This document shows positions 47,817-59,332 of a stretch of DNA of 64,000 nucleotides, in pieces. Position 1 is the stretch's first letter, and the number at the start of each line of letters is the position of its first letter. Position numbers and translations under genes: made by a program. The stretch is from Brevibacillus sp. DP1.3A (GTDB lineage: Bacteria > Bacillota > Bacilli > Brevibacillales > Brevibacillaceae). Where the stretch lies: assembly GCF_013284245.2 (NCBI RefSeq), contig NZ_CP085876.1, positions 4,490,001-4,554,000 on the forward strand. The letters are read 5' to 3'. A model generated the notes under the pieces. It saw only the letters and a list, made by a program, of their open reading frames with translations. It searched no databases and was not told the origin of the DNA.

Positions 47817-48758
47817 CTATCGTTTTTTTGCTACAATTGCTACCCAGTCATCGATGAAAATGGTTTCCACGACCTCAAGACTTGAAGCCGCCAACGCCGC
47901 TTTCACATCCGCTTCACGTGCAGCAATAATACCTGACGAGATAAAGGTGCCACCTGGCTTCAACACCCGGAATACATCGTCGGTGAAACGCACGATGACT
48001 TCTGCCAAAATGTTAGCCACGACCACTTCCACCTGCTCTTCGATGCCGTCTAGCAAGTTGTTTTGTCTCACGTTGATATGCTCATGCACACCATTCAATT
48101 CGGTATTGGCCTGTGCAGAGCGTACGGCTACTTCATCCAAGTCCATCGCTAGCACATCTTTTGCTCCGAGCTTGATAGCAGCAATACTCAAAATAGCTGT
48201 GCCTGTCCCAACATCATACACTTGGTCGCCTTTTGCCATATACTTCTCGAGTGCACGCAGACAAAGGATGGTCGTCGGATGTGTACCTGTTCCAAACGCC
48301 ATGCCTGGGTCCATCTCGATAATGATCTCATCTGGATGCTTCGGCTCGTACTCTTCCCAGACTGGCTTAATGGTCATGCGATCAGACACATGAACCGGTT
48401 TGTAATATTTTTTCCAGGCGTGGGCCCATTCATCTTCGTGGACATCGTTTACAGCAATGGATGCCTTACCGATATCCAGACCGTACTCGATCAACTGCGC
48501 CAATTGCTCTTTCAGCTCTTCTACAACGTCAAGCAACTCGCTGCTGTCAACCGGCAGGTATGCTTTAACGAATACGCCCTCGGCTGGAAAATCATCAGGA
48601 GAAAGCTGGTAGATTTCGCCAAAGGGGGTATCCCACTCACGATAAAGCACCTCCGGGTCTTCAATTACGACACCATTGGCACCCAACTCATACAAGAGGC
48701 TTGACACCGCCTCCGTAGCCTCCGCTGTAGTATGGATACTGATTTCTGACCATTTCAC
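47817..48758 (-). CDS. prmA: ribosomal protein L11 methyltransferase
   Basis: A 313-residue methyltransferase that trimethylates ribosomal protein L11. The N-terminal recognition domain (KWSEISIHTTAEATEAVSSLL) is followed by the SAM core: MAFGTGTHPTT, VYDVGTGTAILSIAAIKLGA and VVANILAEVI. The GTG at 48758 is chosen because GGGGAG lies upstream at the right distance; an ATG ten codons earlier has no site. In the dnaK-region operon after dnaJ. Confidence 0.95.
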   Translation of the reverse strand: MKWSEISIHTTAEATEAVSSLLYELGANGVVIEDPEVLYREWDTPFGEIYQLSPDDFPAEGVFVKAYLPVDSSELLDVVEELKEQLAQLIEYGLDIGKASIAVNDVHEDEWAHAWKKYYKPVHVSDRMTIKPVWEEYEPKHPDEIIIEMDPGMAFGTGTHPTTILCLRALEKYMAKGDQVYDVGTGTAILSIAAIKLGAKDVLAMDLDEVAVRSAQANTELNGVHEHINVRQNNLLDGIEEQVEVVVANILAEVIVRFTDDVFRVLKPGGTFISSGIIAAREADVKAALAASSLEVVETIFIDDWVAIVAKKR

Positions 48759-48840
48759 GAATCTACCACTCCCCACATAAGCTCCCAATCGGGCTTTTCA
48801 TTTAATCGACTTCGCTACATGAAACTTTAGGCAAAAAGCG

Positions 48841-48871
48841 GACAAAAACCGCGACGGATTACTCGCCGCGG
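48841..48871 (-). terminator. hairpin overlapping the dnaJ stop codon
   Basis: CCGCGACG (48849-48856) pairs with CGCCGCGG (48864-48871) with one mismatch, then U5 on the minus-strand RNA. It could partly end the heat-shock part of the operon before prmA. Confidence 0.6.
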
Positions 48872-49986
48872 AATGCCCGTTTCATTTTTTCGAAAAAGCT
48901 TTCGTCTTCTCCCCCATGCTGTCCTGGCTTTTCTCCAGACAGTTCGGCGAGCTCACGCAACAATTCCTTTTGTTTATCGCTCAGCTTGGTCGGCGTAATG
49001 ACGCGCACTTTCACATGCTGATCACCACGGCCGTTTCCACGCAAATGCGGAACACCTTTTCCACGCAAGCGGAAGAATGTTTCTGTTTGGGTACCCGCCG
49101 GGATCTTCAACTTCACGCGACCATCGACAGTCGGCACTTCGATCTCATCTCCAAGTGCTGCCTGTGCGTAAGTAAGCGGAACCTCACAGTAAATATCATT
49201 TCCTTCACGCTCAAAAAACTCATGACTCTTCACACGCAATACGACGTACAAATCTCCAGAAGGTCCACCGTTTGCGCCCGGTTCTCCCTCACCTGTTACG
49301 CGCAATTGTGCTCCATCGTCCACACCCGCTGGGATGTTGAGATGAATTTTGCGGCGTATTTTGACACGTCCACTGCCTCGGCAAGTTGAACATTTTTCTT
49401 TGACAACTTTCCCTTTGCCTTCGCAAGTCGAGCAAACACGGCGATTGACGATTCGGCCGAATGGTGTGTTCGCCACCACTTCTTGTTGTCCTGTACCACT
49501 ACAAGTCTTACATGTATCGACACCGGAACCAGGCTTCGCGCCAGAACCAAGGCATGTATCGCATTCTGCTTCTTTTGGAATTTCCACGTCGGTTTCTTTT
49601 CCAAAAATCGCGTCGATAAAGTCAATGCTGAGGCCAAATTGCAGGTCAGATCCTTTGCGCGGTGCATTTGGATTCGAACGTCTGCCGCCACCACCGAAGA
49701 ACATATCAAAAATATCTCCGAAGCCGCCCATGCCTGACCCATCAAAACCTCCGCCACCGAAGCCCTGATTCGGGTCTTGGTGACCGAAACGGTCATATTG
49801 CGCACGCTTTTGTGGCTCGGACAGGATGTCGTACGCATCCTTTACTTCTTTGAACTTTTCTTCCGCGTCAGCCTCTTTATTTACATCGGGATGGTACTGA
49901 CGTGCCAGCTTGCGATACGCTTTTTTGATTTCATCAGCGTCCGCTTCCTTTGCTACGCCAAGAACCTCGTATAAATCACGTTTCAT
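48859..49986 (-). CDS. dnaJ: molecular chaperone DnaJ
   Basis: A 375-residue type I Hsp40. The J-domain carries HPD at 32-34 ([10 protein letters not shown]). A Gly/Phe-rich linker (about 75-115) follows, then four CxxCxGxG zinc repeats ([32 protein letters not shown]) and the C-terminal substrate domains. It stimulates the DnaK ATPase and delivers clients. It is separated from dnaK by a strong hairpin at 50041-50078. Confidence 0.98.
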   Translation of the reverse strand: MKRDLYEVLGVAKEADADEIKKAYRKLARQYHPDVNKEADAEEKFKEVKDAYDILSEPQKRAQYDRFGHQDPNQGFGGGGFDGSGMGGFGDIFDMFFGGGGRRSNPNAPRKGSDLQFGLSIDFIDAIFGKETDVEIPKEAECDTCLGSGAKPGSGVDTCKTCSGTGQQEVVANTPFGRIVNRRVCSTCEGKGKVVKEKCSTCRGSGRVKIRRKIHLNIPAGVDDGAQLRVTGEGEPGANGGPSGDLYVVLRVKSHEFFEREGNDIYCEVPLTYAQAALGDEIEVPTVDGRVKLKIPAGTQTETFFRLRGKGVPHLRGNGRGDQHVKVRVITPTKLSDKQKELLRELAELSGEKPGQHGGEDESFFEKMKRAFRGE

Positions 49987-50040
49987 CTCCTACATCACTC
50001 CCATGACAGTCAACTGTTATCATAGCATGTGACAGACTTG

Positions 50041-50078
50041 AAAAAAAGTCAAAGTCAGCATTCCGTGACTTTGACTTT
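50041..50078 (-). terminator. terminator or attenuator between dnaK and dnaJ
   Basis: A perfect 13-bp stem, AAAGTCAAAGTCA (50045-50057) with TGACTTTGACTTT (50066-50078) and an 8-base loop, is followed on the minus-strand RNA by seven U residues. By form it is a full intrinsic terminator inside the operon. Confidence 0.8.
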
Positions 50079-50136
50079 CATGGGTCACATCGTGGGAAGT
50101 GAGGGAAGAAATCTCTCCCCTCACAGTTCCAGCGTG

Positions 50137-51990
<1,854 letters not shown>

Positions 51991-52014
51991 CTAGTGAATT
52001 TACTTTTTTTGAGA

Positions 52015-52557
52015 TTACTCGTTCACTTGAACCATCGCCGGACGAACGACGCGGTCTTTGAACATATATCCTTTTTGCAGCTCGGCTACCACAACGCCTG
52101 AGTCAAACTCAGGGTCTTGTGTTTGCATAACCGCCTGGTGGATGTGAGGGTCAAATGTTTTTCCTTTTGCCTCGATTGCAGCCAAGCCTTCTTTATCGAA
52201 AACTTGGACCATCTGACGGTATACCATGCTTACACCCTCCAAGAGGGAGTCTACTGTCATGGATTCCTTGTCAGCGGCAAGTGCTCGCTCGAAGTTATCG
52301 AGAACTGGCAGAAGCTCTTCCACGATTTTAAGAGAAGCGTATTTAGCCAGATCTTCCTGCTCTTTGCGAACACGGCGGCGGAGGTTATCCATATCGGCCA
52401 TAGCACGCAGCATGCGGTTTTGGTGATCCTCAGCCTGAGCCTGCCAGTGAGCAGCCTCTTGCTCCCAGTTCATCTCGGATGTTTCTGCTTGGTCTGCATC
52501 CTTTGCTACTTGTTCTTCCTCGAGAGTCGGGTCTTGCGTTACTTTTTCCTCGCTCAA
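52015..52557 (-). CDS. grpE: nucleotide exchange factor GrpE
   Basis: A 180-residue GrpE dimer subunit that releases ADP from DnaK. An acidic, disordered N-terminus is followed by the long helix (RMLRAMADMDNLRRRVRKEQEDLAKYA) and the beta-domain ending GYMFKDRVVRPAMVQV. The TTG at 52557 is chosen because AGGAGGT lies 7 bases upstream; an open frame of 23 further codons starts with another TTG inside hrcA and has no such site. This leaves a 58-base gap after hrcA. Confidence 0.95.
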   Translation of the reverse strand: MSEEKVTQDPTLEEEQVAKDADQAETSEMNWEQEAAHWQAQAEDHQNRMLRAMADMDNLRRRVRKEQEDLAKYASLKIVEELLPVLDNFERALAADKESMTVDSLLEGVSMVYRQMVQVFDKEGLAAIEAKGKTFDPHIHQAVMQTQDPEFDSGVVVAELQKGYMFKDRVVRPAMVQVNE

Positions 52558-52615
52558 CGTCACTACCTCCTGGCGGCTTTCCCCAGTCAAAAGACTGTTT
52601 AGCCATTCACTCCAT

Positions 52616-53641
52616 TTATTTCTCAAACTGCGAAGTCAGCATGCGCGATAGGCCTTCCGCCAAATGGTTGAGCACAGTAATGACCTTGCCGTATTCCATT
52701 CGTGTCGGCCCAAGTATCCCCACCATTCCTACTGGCTTGCCTCCAAGCGAATAAGAAGTGGTAATAATACTGCATTGCTTAATCGCGTCTAGCTGGTTTT
52801 CCTGTCCGATGCGTACCGTGAGACCATCACCCTGCATGCCGATCACATTCATCAGTTGATCGTGCTGCTCTAATAGCTCGAGAATATCCTTGACTTTATC
52901 TACGTCTCGGAATTCCGGCTGGTTCATGATCTTGGTCGCACCGCGTAAGTATACTCGTTCTTCTTCTTGTGTCAGCGAGTTGTTGAGGAGCTGAAGAATC
53001 TCTTCATACTGCTCCGTATGACGCTGCATTTCACCGGAAATCTCTTGATAAAGACGTTGCCGAAGTTGCCATAGTGGCACGTCGGACAGCTTTGCATTCA
53101 ACAGATTGACGAGTCTCTCGATTTCCCCAGCACCAATCCCTTCTGGAAGATCGATCAGCTTGTTCTCCACTCGTCCGGTATGCGTCACCACAATCGCGAC
53201 AGCCTGTGCAGCATTGAGAGGAACGATTTGAATATGTTTTAACCGATGCTCAAAAATCTCTGGACCCAAGACAATCGCCGTGTAGTTTGTCAGCTGAGAG
53301 AGAATTTGGGCAGTGTACTCTACCACTTGTTCTGCGTGGAGAATACGTTCGGCAAACAACTGTTTTAGTTTACCCAACTCAGCATCCTCCAAAAGATGAG
53401 GCTGAATCAAGTTATCAACGTAGAAGCGATATCCTTTTGTAGAAGGAACACGTCCCGCCGATGTGTGGGGCTGTTCTAAGTACCCCAGCTCTTCCAAGTC
53501 AGACATCTCGTTGCGTATCGTTGCTGAAGAGAATCCGATGTCCTCCCGTTTGGAAATGGTTCGGGAGCCAACAGGTTCGGCAGAATGAATGTAATTATCG
53601 ACAATCGCATTTAAAATCATTTGTTGACGGTCTGATAACAT
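52616..53641 (-). CDS. hrcA: heat-inducible transcription repressor HrcA
   Basis: A 341-residue repressor that binds CIRCE operators and is kept active by GroEL. The N-terminal winged helix (MLSDRQQMILNAIVDNYIHSAEPVGSRTI, then SSATIRNEMSDLEELGYLEQPHTSAGR) is followed by the GAF-like dimer domain. It is the first gene of its operon and is autoregulated through the CIRCE element in its own leader. Confidence 0.98.
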   Translation of the reverse strand: MLSDRQQMILNAIVDNYIHSAEPVGSRTISKREDIGFSSATIRNEMSDLEELGYLEQPHTSAGRVPSTKGYRFYVDNLIQPHLLEDAELGKLKQLFAERILHAEQVVEYTAQILSQLTNYTAIVLGPEIFEHRLKHIQIVPLNAAQAVAIVVTHTGRVENKLIDLPEGIGAGEIERLVNLLNAKLSDVPLWQLRQRLYQEISGEMQRHTEQYEEILQLLNNSLTQEEERVYLRGATKIMNQPEFRDVDKVKDILELLEQHDQLMNVIGMQGDGLTVRIGQENQLDAIKQCSIITTSYSLGGKPVGMVGILGPTRMEYGKVITVLNHLAEGLSRMLTSQFEK

Positions 53642-53668
53642 GGATGTCGCTCGCCTCCTGTTGGATTG

Positions 53669-53695
53669 TTAGCACTCATGCTTATCGAGTGCTAA
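53669..53695. promoter_or_regulatory. CIRCE operator of the hrcA-grpE-dnaK-dnaJ operon
   Basis: TTAGCACTC (53669-53677), nine bases, GAGTGCTAA (53687-53695): a perfect match to the CIRCE consensus TTAGCACTC-N9-GAGTGCTAA, 28 bases before hrcA. HrcA would bind here. Confidence 0.98.
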
Positions 53696-53706
53696 ATCTA
53701 TATACT

Positions 53707-53735
53707 AAGGTATCAATAGTAGAAGGATTTGTCAA
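53707..53735 (-). promoter_or_regulatory. promoter of the hrcA heat-shock operon
   Basis: A perfect -35 TTGACA (complement of 53730-53735), 17-base spacer and a -10 TACCTT (complement of 53707-53712) with an extended TG. The CIRCE element follows at the expected start of transcription. Confidence 0.65.
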
Positions 53736-53794
53736 CGAACTTGAGCTAGTTCCAGAGACAAAAAATCTCATTTTTCGCGAGTTTCGCTTTGTAC

Positions 53795-54937
53795 TTAACG
53801 GAGAAAGCGCGCAAATACCTCATTTCCGAGCGGAAGCCCCTGTTTCGTCAGCTTCAAAAACCCGTCCTTTTCTTCCAGCATTCCTTTGGCTACCTCTTCT
53901 TCTATTATTGTCCCAAAAACATCATGAACCGTTGCGCCAAAGCGGGAGGCAAACGCCGAAAGGTCAACTCCTTCTCTCAACCTCAGCCCCAAAATCATCT
54001 GTTCCTCCATGGCATCCTCGCGCGGTACCTCGAATTGTTCTACACGCGGCAACCCTTCCTTGCACTTCTGCATGTAAATCGCTAGCGGGCCAGCATTTAC
54101 GTGTCGGTGGCCACACACATAGCCGTGGGCACCTGCACCCAACCCATAGTATTCACGATTGAGCCAATAGGTTTTATTATGTTTGCTCTCGAAGCCTGGT
54201 TTTGCAAAATTGCTGATTTCATACTGCTTGTACCCGTGACGCTCCATCTCTTCTATTAATACCATGTACATCTCAAGCTCTGTCTCTTCAGATGGCAGTG
54301 GTAGCTGATCCTTCTGGTAGAGCGTGTGGAACAACGTGTTTTCCTCCACCTTGAGACTGTACGCGGAGAAATGGGTGGTACCTAGCCCAAACGCCTTGTC
54401 CAACGTCTGGCGGAAAATGTCCAGTGTCTGATCCGGCAATCCAAACATCAGGTCGATGCTGAAGTTGTCGAAGCCGACTTTTTTCGCATTATCGATACTG
54501 CGGTACACAGCTTCCTGGTCGTGGATTCGTCCTAGTCGTTTTAAGAGCGCGTCGTCAAAGGACTGTACACCAAAGCTCAGACGATTGACACCCAGCTCAC
54601 GCATGATCCGCAGCTTTTCCACGTCTGTCGTTCCCGGATTGGCTTCCATCGAGAACTCGATATCATCCGCCCAGTACCTGCCCAATTGCTTTTGTACGAT
54701 TTCCAAAAACGCGCGCATTTGGGCATGATCGAGAAACGTAGGCGTCCCTCCGCCGACAAAAATCGTTTTTACCTGCTCGATCGGCTGTTGGCTGAAGGTG
54801 ATCTCCATTTCGCTTTTCAATGCGTCTAAGTAATCCCAAATGAGCTGTGGATTGTTCGTCACAAATGAGTTGAAGTCACAGTAGTAACATTTATTCGTAC
54901 AAAAGGGAATGTGAATGTAAACCGATTGTGGCATCAT
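53795..54937 (-). CDS. hemW: radical SAM heme chaperone HemW
   Basis: A 380-residue protein with the radical-SAM motif C-x3-C-x2-C in YIHIPFCTNKCYYCDF (residues about 8-23), then FVGGGTPTFL and the HemW C-terminal domain. HemW inserts heme into respiratory enzymes; older names include coproporphyrinogen oxidase-like. The CTNKCYYCDF form without the extra N-terminal Cys of HemN supports HemW. It is conserved between lepA and hrcA. GGAGGG precedes two adjacent ATG codons. Confidence 0.93.
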   Translation of the reverse strand: MMPQSVYIHIPFCTNKCYYCDFNSFVTNNPQLIWDYLDALKSEMEITFSQQPIEQVKTIFVGGGTPTFLDHAQMRAFLEIVQKQLGRYWADDIEFSMEANPGTTDVEKLRIMRELGVNRLSFGVQSFDDALLKRLGRIHDQEAVYRSIDNAKKVGFDNFSIDLMFGLPDQTLDIFRQTLDKAFGLGTTHFSAYSLKVEENTLFHTLYQKDQLPLPSEETELEMYMVLIEEMERHGYKQYEISNFAKPGFESKHNKTYWLNREYYGLGAGAHGYVCGHRHVNAGPLAIYMQKCKEGLPRVEQFEVPREDAMEEQMILGLRLREGVDLSAFASRFGATVHDVFGTIIEEEVAKGMLEEKDGFLKLTKQGLPLGNEVFARFLR

Positions 54938-54970
54938 GTCCCTTTCCCTCCTAAATTAATAAAATGAAAA

Positions 54971-55135
54971 GTCAAAAAGTCGGCTTTTCAGCACCGAGAA
55001 AGTGACGAGAACCTGAAGAAGGAGGAGCGGAGTGTAGGTGACCTACATGAGCACCGGACTTCAAAGGTGAACACCATTTTCGATGCCAAATCAACTTTCA
55101 TAAATGTCTTCGTGATCAAAAGCCGACTTTTTGAC
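54971..55135. repeat. MITE-like element with perfect terminal inverted repeats
   Basis: A 165-base segment bounded by GTCAAAAAGTCGGCTTTT (54971-54988) and its exact reverse complement AAAAGCCGACTTTTTGAC (55118-55135), 18 of 18 bases. Weaker inverted homology continues inward for about 11 bases. In the middle is a palindrome, TGTAGGT-G-ACCTACA (55033-55047), next to a purine-rich GGAGGAGCGGAG tract. No reading frame. No clear target-site duplication seen. It lies between lepA and hemW and looks like a non-coding mobile or structured repeat. Confidence 0.7.
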
Positions 55136-55147
55136 AACCTCTTTAAT

Positions 55148-55172
55148 GGAAAAGACCTGACACAAGGTCAGG
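55148..55172 (-). terminator. terminator after lepA
   Basis: CCTGAC (55156-55161) pairs with GTCAGG (55167-55172); the minus-strand RNA continues into UUUUCC. It lies just after the lepA stop codon. Confidence 0.65.
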
Positions 55173-55173
55173 C

Positions 55174-56991
55174 CTACTTCTTATCATCCATGCGCAATAC
55201 AGCCATAAACGCCTCTTGTGGAACCTCTACGGAACCGACAGACTTCATGCGCTTCTTTCCTTCTTTTTGCTTTTCGAGCAACTTGCGCTTACGCGAGATG
55301 TCCCCGCCGTAACATTTGGCAAGAACGTTTTTACGCAACGCACTGATCGTTTCACGAGCGACAACCTTCTGTCCGATGGTCGCTTGAATCGGCACCTCGA
55401 ATTGCTGACGTGGAATCAGTTCCTTCAGTTTTTCGCAGATGACTTTTCCACGAGGATAAGCCGTGTCTTTGTGTACGATAAACGACAGAGCATCCACCAC
55501 TTCGCTGTTGAGGAGAATATCCATTTTCACCAGCTTGGAAGCTTTGTACCCAGCTAGCTCGTAGTCAAAGGATGCGTAGCCTTTTGTACCCGACTTCAGC
55601 ATGTCAAAGAAATCGTAAACGATCTCTGACAAAGGCATGTCGTACTTCAGCTGCACACGGGTCTCACCCATATACTGCATGTCAAGAAACTCACCGCGTT
55701 TACCTTGGCACAACTGCATAACATCACCGACGTATTCTTTCGGCACCATGACTGTCGCCGTAACGTAAGGCTCCTCGACCATTTCGATCTTTTGCGCTTC
55801 CGGCATTTTGGACGGGTTGTCGATTTCGAATACTTCGCCGTTCGTTTTGGTAATGCGGTAAATAACGCTCGGCGCGGTGGTAATCAAATTAATGTTGAAT
55901 TCCCGTTCGATCCGCTCCTGGATGATCTCCATGTGCAGAAGTCCCAAGAAACCGCAACGGAAACCAAAACCAAGTGCTTGGGAAGTCTCCGGTTCAAACT
56001 GCAGGGACGCATCGTTTAGCTGGAGCTTTTCCAATGCATCGCGCAGATCGTTGTACTCGTTCGTTTCGATTGGGTACAAACCGCAGAAAACCATCGGGTT
56101 GATCTTCCGGTAACCAGGTAGCGGTTCAGAAGCAGGGCGACTTGCATCTGTAATGGTATCCCCCACACTGGTGTCTCCCACTGTTTTAATGGAAGCAGCT
56201 ACGTAGCCTACATCTCCAACCGTCAATTCTTCTACTTGCGTTTGGCGTGGTGTCGATGTACCAATTTCGGTAACCTCAAACGACTTGCCAGTCGCCATCA
56301 TCTTGATCTTCATACCCTTTTTCAAGGTTCCGTTGATGACACGGATGGAGGCAATAACGCCACGATACGCATCAAAATAGGAGTCGAAAATCAAAGCTTG
56401 CAGAGGTGCATCCGGGTCTCCCTCTGGAGCAGGTACTTTTTGTACAACGGCTTCCAGTACTTCTTTAATTCCGATACCTGCTTTGGCAGAAGTCAGAACT
56501 GCATCGCTGGCATCCAGACCGATCACGTCCTCAACCTCTTGCTTCACACGCTCAGGCTCTGCACTCGGCAGGTCGATCTTGTTCACAACTGGAATGATCT
56601 CCAGGTTGCTGTCCAACGCTAAATACACGTTAGCCAAAGTCTGGGCCTCGATCCCTTGTGCCGCATCCACGACGAGAATAGCTCCTTCACAGGCAGCCAA
56701 ACTGCGGGATACTTCATACGTAAAGTCGACGTGTCCAGGGGTGTCAATCAGGTGGAGAATGTATTCCTCACCGTCATCTGCTTTATAGTTCAAACGCACG
56801 GCATTCAGCTTAATCGTAATCCCGCGCTCTTTTTCCAGCTCCATCGTGTCAAGAAACTGGGCTTCCATCTCACGTGCAGTCAAAGCACCGGTCAGCTCCA
56901 AAATGCGGTCTGCCAGCGTTGACTTTCCATGGTCAATGTGGGCGATGATGGAAAAATTTCGTATCCTTTTTTGTCTTTCACGACGATCCAT
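55174..56991 (-). CDS. lepA: translation elongation factor 4 (LepA)
   Basis: A 605-residue GTPase related to EF-G that promotes 30S biogenesis and back-translocation. G1 [14 protein letters not shown]3 DTPGHVDF and G4 NKIDLP are intact; the LepA-specific C-terminal domain ends with [24 protein letters not shown]. The ATG at 56991 has GGGAGGG 10 bases upstream, which lies inside a seven-codon open extension starting with GTG. It heads the conserved lepA-hemW-hrcA order. Confidence 0.97.
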   Translation of the reverse strand: MDRRERQKRIRNFSIIAHIDHGKSTLADRILELTGALTAREMEAQFLDTMELEKERGITIKLNAVRLNYKADDGEEYILHLIDTPGHVDFTYEVSRSLAACEGAILVVDAAQGIEAQTLANVYLALDSNLEIIPVVNKIDLPSAEPERVKQEVEDVIGLDASDAVLTSAKAGIGIKEVLEAVVQKVPAPEGDPDAPLQALIFDSYFDAYRGVIASIRVINGTLKKGMKIKMMATGKSFEVTEIGTSTPRQTQVEELTVGDVGYVAASIKTVGDTSVGDTITDASRPASEPLPGYRKINPMVFCGLYPIETNEYNDLRDALEKLQLNDASLQFEPETSQALGFGFRCGFLGLLHMEIIQERIEREFNINLITTAPSVIYRITKTNGEVFEIDNPSKMPEAQKIEMVEEPYVTATVMVPKEYVGDVMQLCQGKRGEFLDMQYMGETRVQLKYDMPLSEIVYDFFDMLKSGTKGYASFDYELAGYKASKLVKMDILLNSEVVDALSFIVHKDTAYPRGKVICEKLKELIPRQQFEVPIQATIGQKVVARETISALRKNVLAKCYGGDISRKRKLLEKQKEGKKRMKSVGSVEVPQEAFMAVLRMDDKK

Positions 56992-57148
56992 GTGTTGTTC
57001 GTTCCCTCCCACGCGAATCCGTTCAAACGTTCAGATTGCGCCTCGCAAAAAATACACTAACAGTAATTATAACAAACCGATGATATAAAGAGCAACCAAA
57101 GAGAATCGGGCATTTGCCTCCTTTTTCTCGTATCCAAACTTTTCCTGT

Positions 57149-57417
57149 GCTAAAGTGGTAAATAGTATGGGGTAGTTGGTGTTACCATTTGTCAAAACGG
57201 CGGTGCTTTCAACGAGCTGACTCATTTTCATATGCATGTCATCCCACGATTTCATCATGACGGGTTCGCGTGGAGTGATCCTTTGTATGCGCATGGAGCT
57301 GAAACGCGCCTTGCAGCTACTCGTATAAAAATGGCGAAAGCATTAACTGATCTATTAGGTTCTACCGCCGTGAACACAAAGAAAGAAACGGAGAATGATC
57401 AAAGTGAACAGCGTTGA
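57149..57417 (+). pseudogene. decayed HIT family gene (C-terminal half, frameshifted)
   Basis: The frame from 57175 reads VGVTICQNGGAFNELTHFHMHVIPR, a clear histidine-triad core (H-F-H-M-H), and runs to a stop at 57417 with a normal HIT tail. The frame is closed upstream by a TAG. In another frame just before it, AKVVNSMG (57149-57172) gives the expected preceding residues, so a frameshift lies near 57173. The N-terminal half is gone. It is a different HIT subgroup from the intact gene at 28339. The remaining ORF from ATG 57232 is unlikely to be functional. Confidence 0.7.
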
Positions 57418-58273
57418 CTCTTGCTTGCATTGCTTAACGATATCGGATACTCCCGGACTCATTGCCTTATCTGATTCTGTAGGTTGGGATTACGACGAAT
57501 CGGAAATTCGCACAATTCTGTCTATCGGCACCGTATTCGGTCACAAAGATGCGACTGGCACTCTACTTTCAAGTGCGGCTATCATCCCATACGATGACAA
57601 GCTTGCGAGCATCGGTATGGTAATCGTCCATCCCTCGTCACAAGGCAAAGGGTATGGCCGCCAGCTCATGCAGGCGTGCATGGCGTCTGTTTCTACCGAT
57701 ACAACGATCATGCTCATTGCAACTCCAGAAGGAGAACCATTGTACAAAACCCTAGGGTTCCAGACAGTGGATCGTATTCGAAAGTTTATTGCTGAACGCT
57801 TTGTAACTGAAGCACCACTGCAAAACGAAGCCAATGACGAATTTGAAATTGGACCAATGGAGTTGGACGATTTCTCGAGCGTGGTTGAATTGGACAAAGC
57901 AGCACTAGGTAGCAGACGCACTCATTTTCTCGAGACACGCATAGGACAAGCTACTACCTGTCTGGTAGCCAAAAATCGCTCCGGCAAGATTATCGGATAT
58001 GGCTTCGCCGTTCAAGGCCCGGTCAATCTTATCGCGGGGCCGATCGTCGCAGAAAATGCCATCATGGCTGAACACATCCTGTTCAAGCTGACGCAACATC
58101 ATACGGGACGTGTGCGGATAGACGTACCGGATGAACAAGCAGCGTTTCACGCTTATTTGGAGAAAAACGGCTTCACACAGGTTTCTCATCCCCCAGTGAT
58201 GGTTGCGAATGCTGATAACCTGCCACGCCGTGCTGGGACGTACTGGGCGATAGGCGCTCAAATATACGGATAG
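57395..58273 (+). CDS. GNAT family N-acetyltransferase
   Basis: A 292-residue acetyltransferase. The acetyl-CoA-binding motif HPSSQGKGYGRQLMQACM (about 76-93) is a full Q-x-x-G-x-G/A type, and GEPLYKTLGFQTV follows. The C-terminal half (about 155-292) resembles the second GNAT-like domain (GNAT_2-type) of two-domain members. The ATG at 57395 has GGAG only 2 bases away; GTG at 57404 is at a better distance and may be the real start. It overlaps the HIT remnant. Substrate unknown. Confidence 0.85.
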   Translation: MIKVNSVDSCLHCLTISDTPGLIALSDSVGWDYDESEIRTILSIGTVFGHKDATGTLLSSAAIIPYDDKLASIGMVIVHPSSQGKGYGRQLMQACMASVSTDTTIMLIATPEGEPLYKTLGFQTVDRIRKFIAERFVTEAPLQNEANDEFEIGPMELDDFSSVVELDKAALGSRRTHFLETRIGQATTCLVAKNRSGKIIGYGFAVQGPVNLIAGPIVAENAIMAEHILFKLTQHHTGRVRIDVPDEQAAFHAYLEKNGFTQVSHPPVMVANADNLPRRAGTYWAIGAQIYG

Positions 58274-58284
58274 ACATCCATAGC

Positions 58285-58322
58285 TAAAAACGGACCTTCT
58301 GTTAAGAAAAGGTCCGTTTTGT
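58285..58322. terminator. bidirectional terminator between the GNAT and anti-sigma genes
   Basis: AAAACGGACCTT (58287-58298) pairs with AAGGTCCGTTTT (58309-58320), with A/T runs inside the arms, shared by the two converging genes. Confidence 0.88.
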
Positions 58323-58327
58323 CATTC

Positions 58328-59332
58328 TTACTTTGTTTTTGATCGATTGTGAACTTGCTCCAGCACTTTAGGTGGAAACAGTTTTTGCAGGCTGCTCTGG
58401 TAGTTGCTGCCGTCCTCAGGCATTTGGAAGTCCGTTACCCGATAAGCATTTCCATTGTAGACGATATGAAAGACCATCGGTGCACTGAGCGCGGAAGAAT
58501 TGCTTCCCGTTATTTTCACCCAAGCGTATACGGTTCGCTTCGCCGCATCTGGCGCTTCCACTCCGAGGAGCTCGACGTTAATCTCGCGTTGTTTTCCCAG
58601 CCACCCCAGCTCATCGCTTTCCGTCTCCAAATACTGCTGAATGATAGGCCCGACCAGTTGACGATTCGCAGGTGCTATCCCTTTTTTCACCTCTACAAAC
58701 ACCTGTCCGAGATGCTTGCCTCCCGATCTTACTTCCAGCTTCCATTTTCCCGGTTCAGGTAACACGATCCCTGATGGAAAATGACCATCTGCATCGTATA
58801 ACGGGTCCATAACCTCGTAGCTGCCCAATGACAGACGGGTCCCATCGGTGTTGTAAGCAGTGATCTCTACTTTTTGTGCAAAGTCCCCATTTAACAGCCA
58901 TATCACCCGCTGCGTCTGCCCTTCGTAGAAACCGTCCTGATCTGTCATGATGCGGATAGGCTTTTCTCCCAAATAAGAAAAGGACTGATTGTCGTAAGTG
59001 GAAGACAACGAAGGCGACAACTTCCACAAATCCGCTTCGACGATTTGACCCCCTGGCAACAAGGAGGGGACTTGTACCTCTTGTTGTGATGGTCTCACCT
59101 CATGCTGTGCAGATTGTCTCTCCTCCTGAATGGGGAGCTCAAACCACAATAGCAAGCCCATAGTCAGAATAACGCCCGGCAAGGCTAGCTTCCTCCAGCC
59201 AGTCAACCACCCTGTCTGGGGTCTCATCCTCTGCCGCACTCGCTCTTCCATCGATGCAGTGAACTGTACATCACGAAAAATGGTCTGATCTGCCCGTTCC
59301 TTTAAGTCCGTGAGCCATCGGTTTTCGTCCAT
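58328..59332 (-). CDS. probable anti-sigma factor (single-pass membrane protein)
   Basis: A 334-residue protein with a cytoplasmic N-terminus (about 1-45, charged), one transmembrane helix (about 50-65: LALPGVILTMGLLLWF) and a large outer part. Its start lies inside the 3' end of the ECF sigma gene (31-base overlap), the usual sigma/anti-sigma arrangement, so it probably holds that sigma factor at the membrane and senses envelope conditions. I see no clear zinc-finger HxxxCxxC anti-sigma motif, so the function rests on context and topology. Confidence 0.7.
   Translation of the reverse strand: MDENRWLTDLKERADQTIFRDVQFTASMEERVRQRMRPQTGWLTGWRKLALPGVILTMGLLLWFELPIQEERQSAQHEVRPSQQEVQVPSLLPGGQIVEADLWKLSPSLSSTYDNQSFSYLGEKPIRIMTDQDGFYEGQTQRVIWLLNGDFAQKVEITAYNTDGTRLSLGSYEVMDPLYDADGHFPSGIVLPEPGKWKLEVRSGGKHLGQVFVEVKKGIAPANRQLVGPIIQQYLETESDELGWLGKQREINVELLGVEAPDAAKRTVYAWVKITGSNSSALSAPMVFHIVYNGNAYRVTDFQMPEDGSNYQSSLQKLFPPKVLEQVHNRSKTK

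Noticed and set aside
57067..57294. 75-codon open frame on the minus strand upstream of lepA
   Set aside because: It is antisense to the HIT remnant, has no ribosome site and no recognisable pattern.
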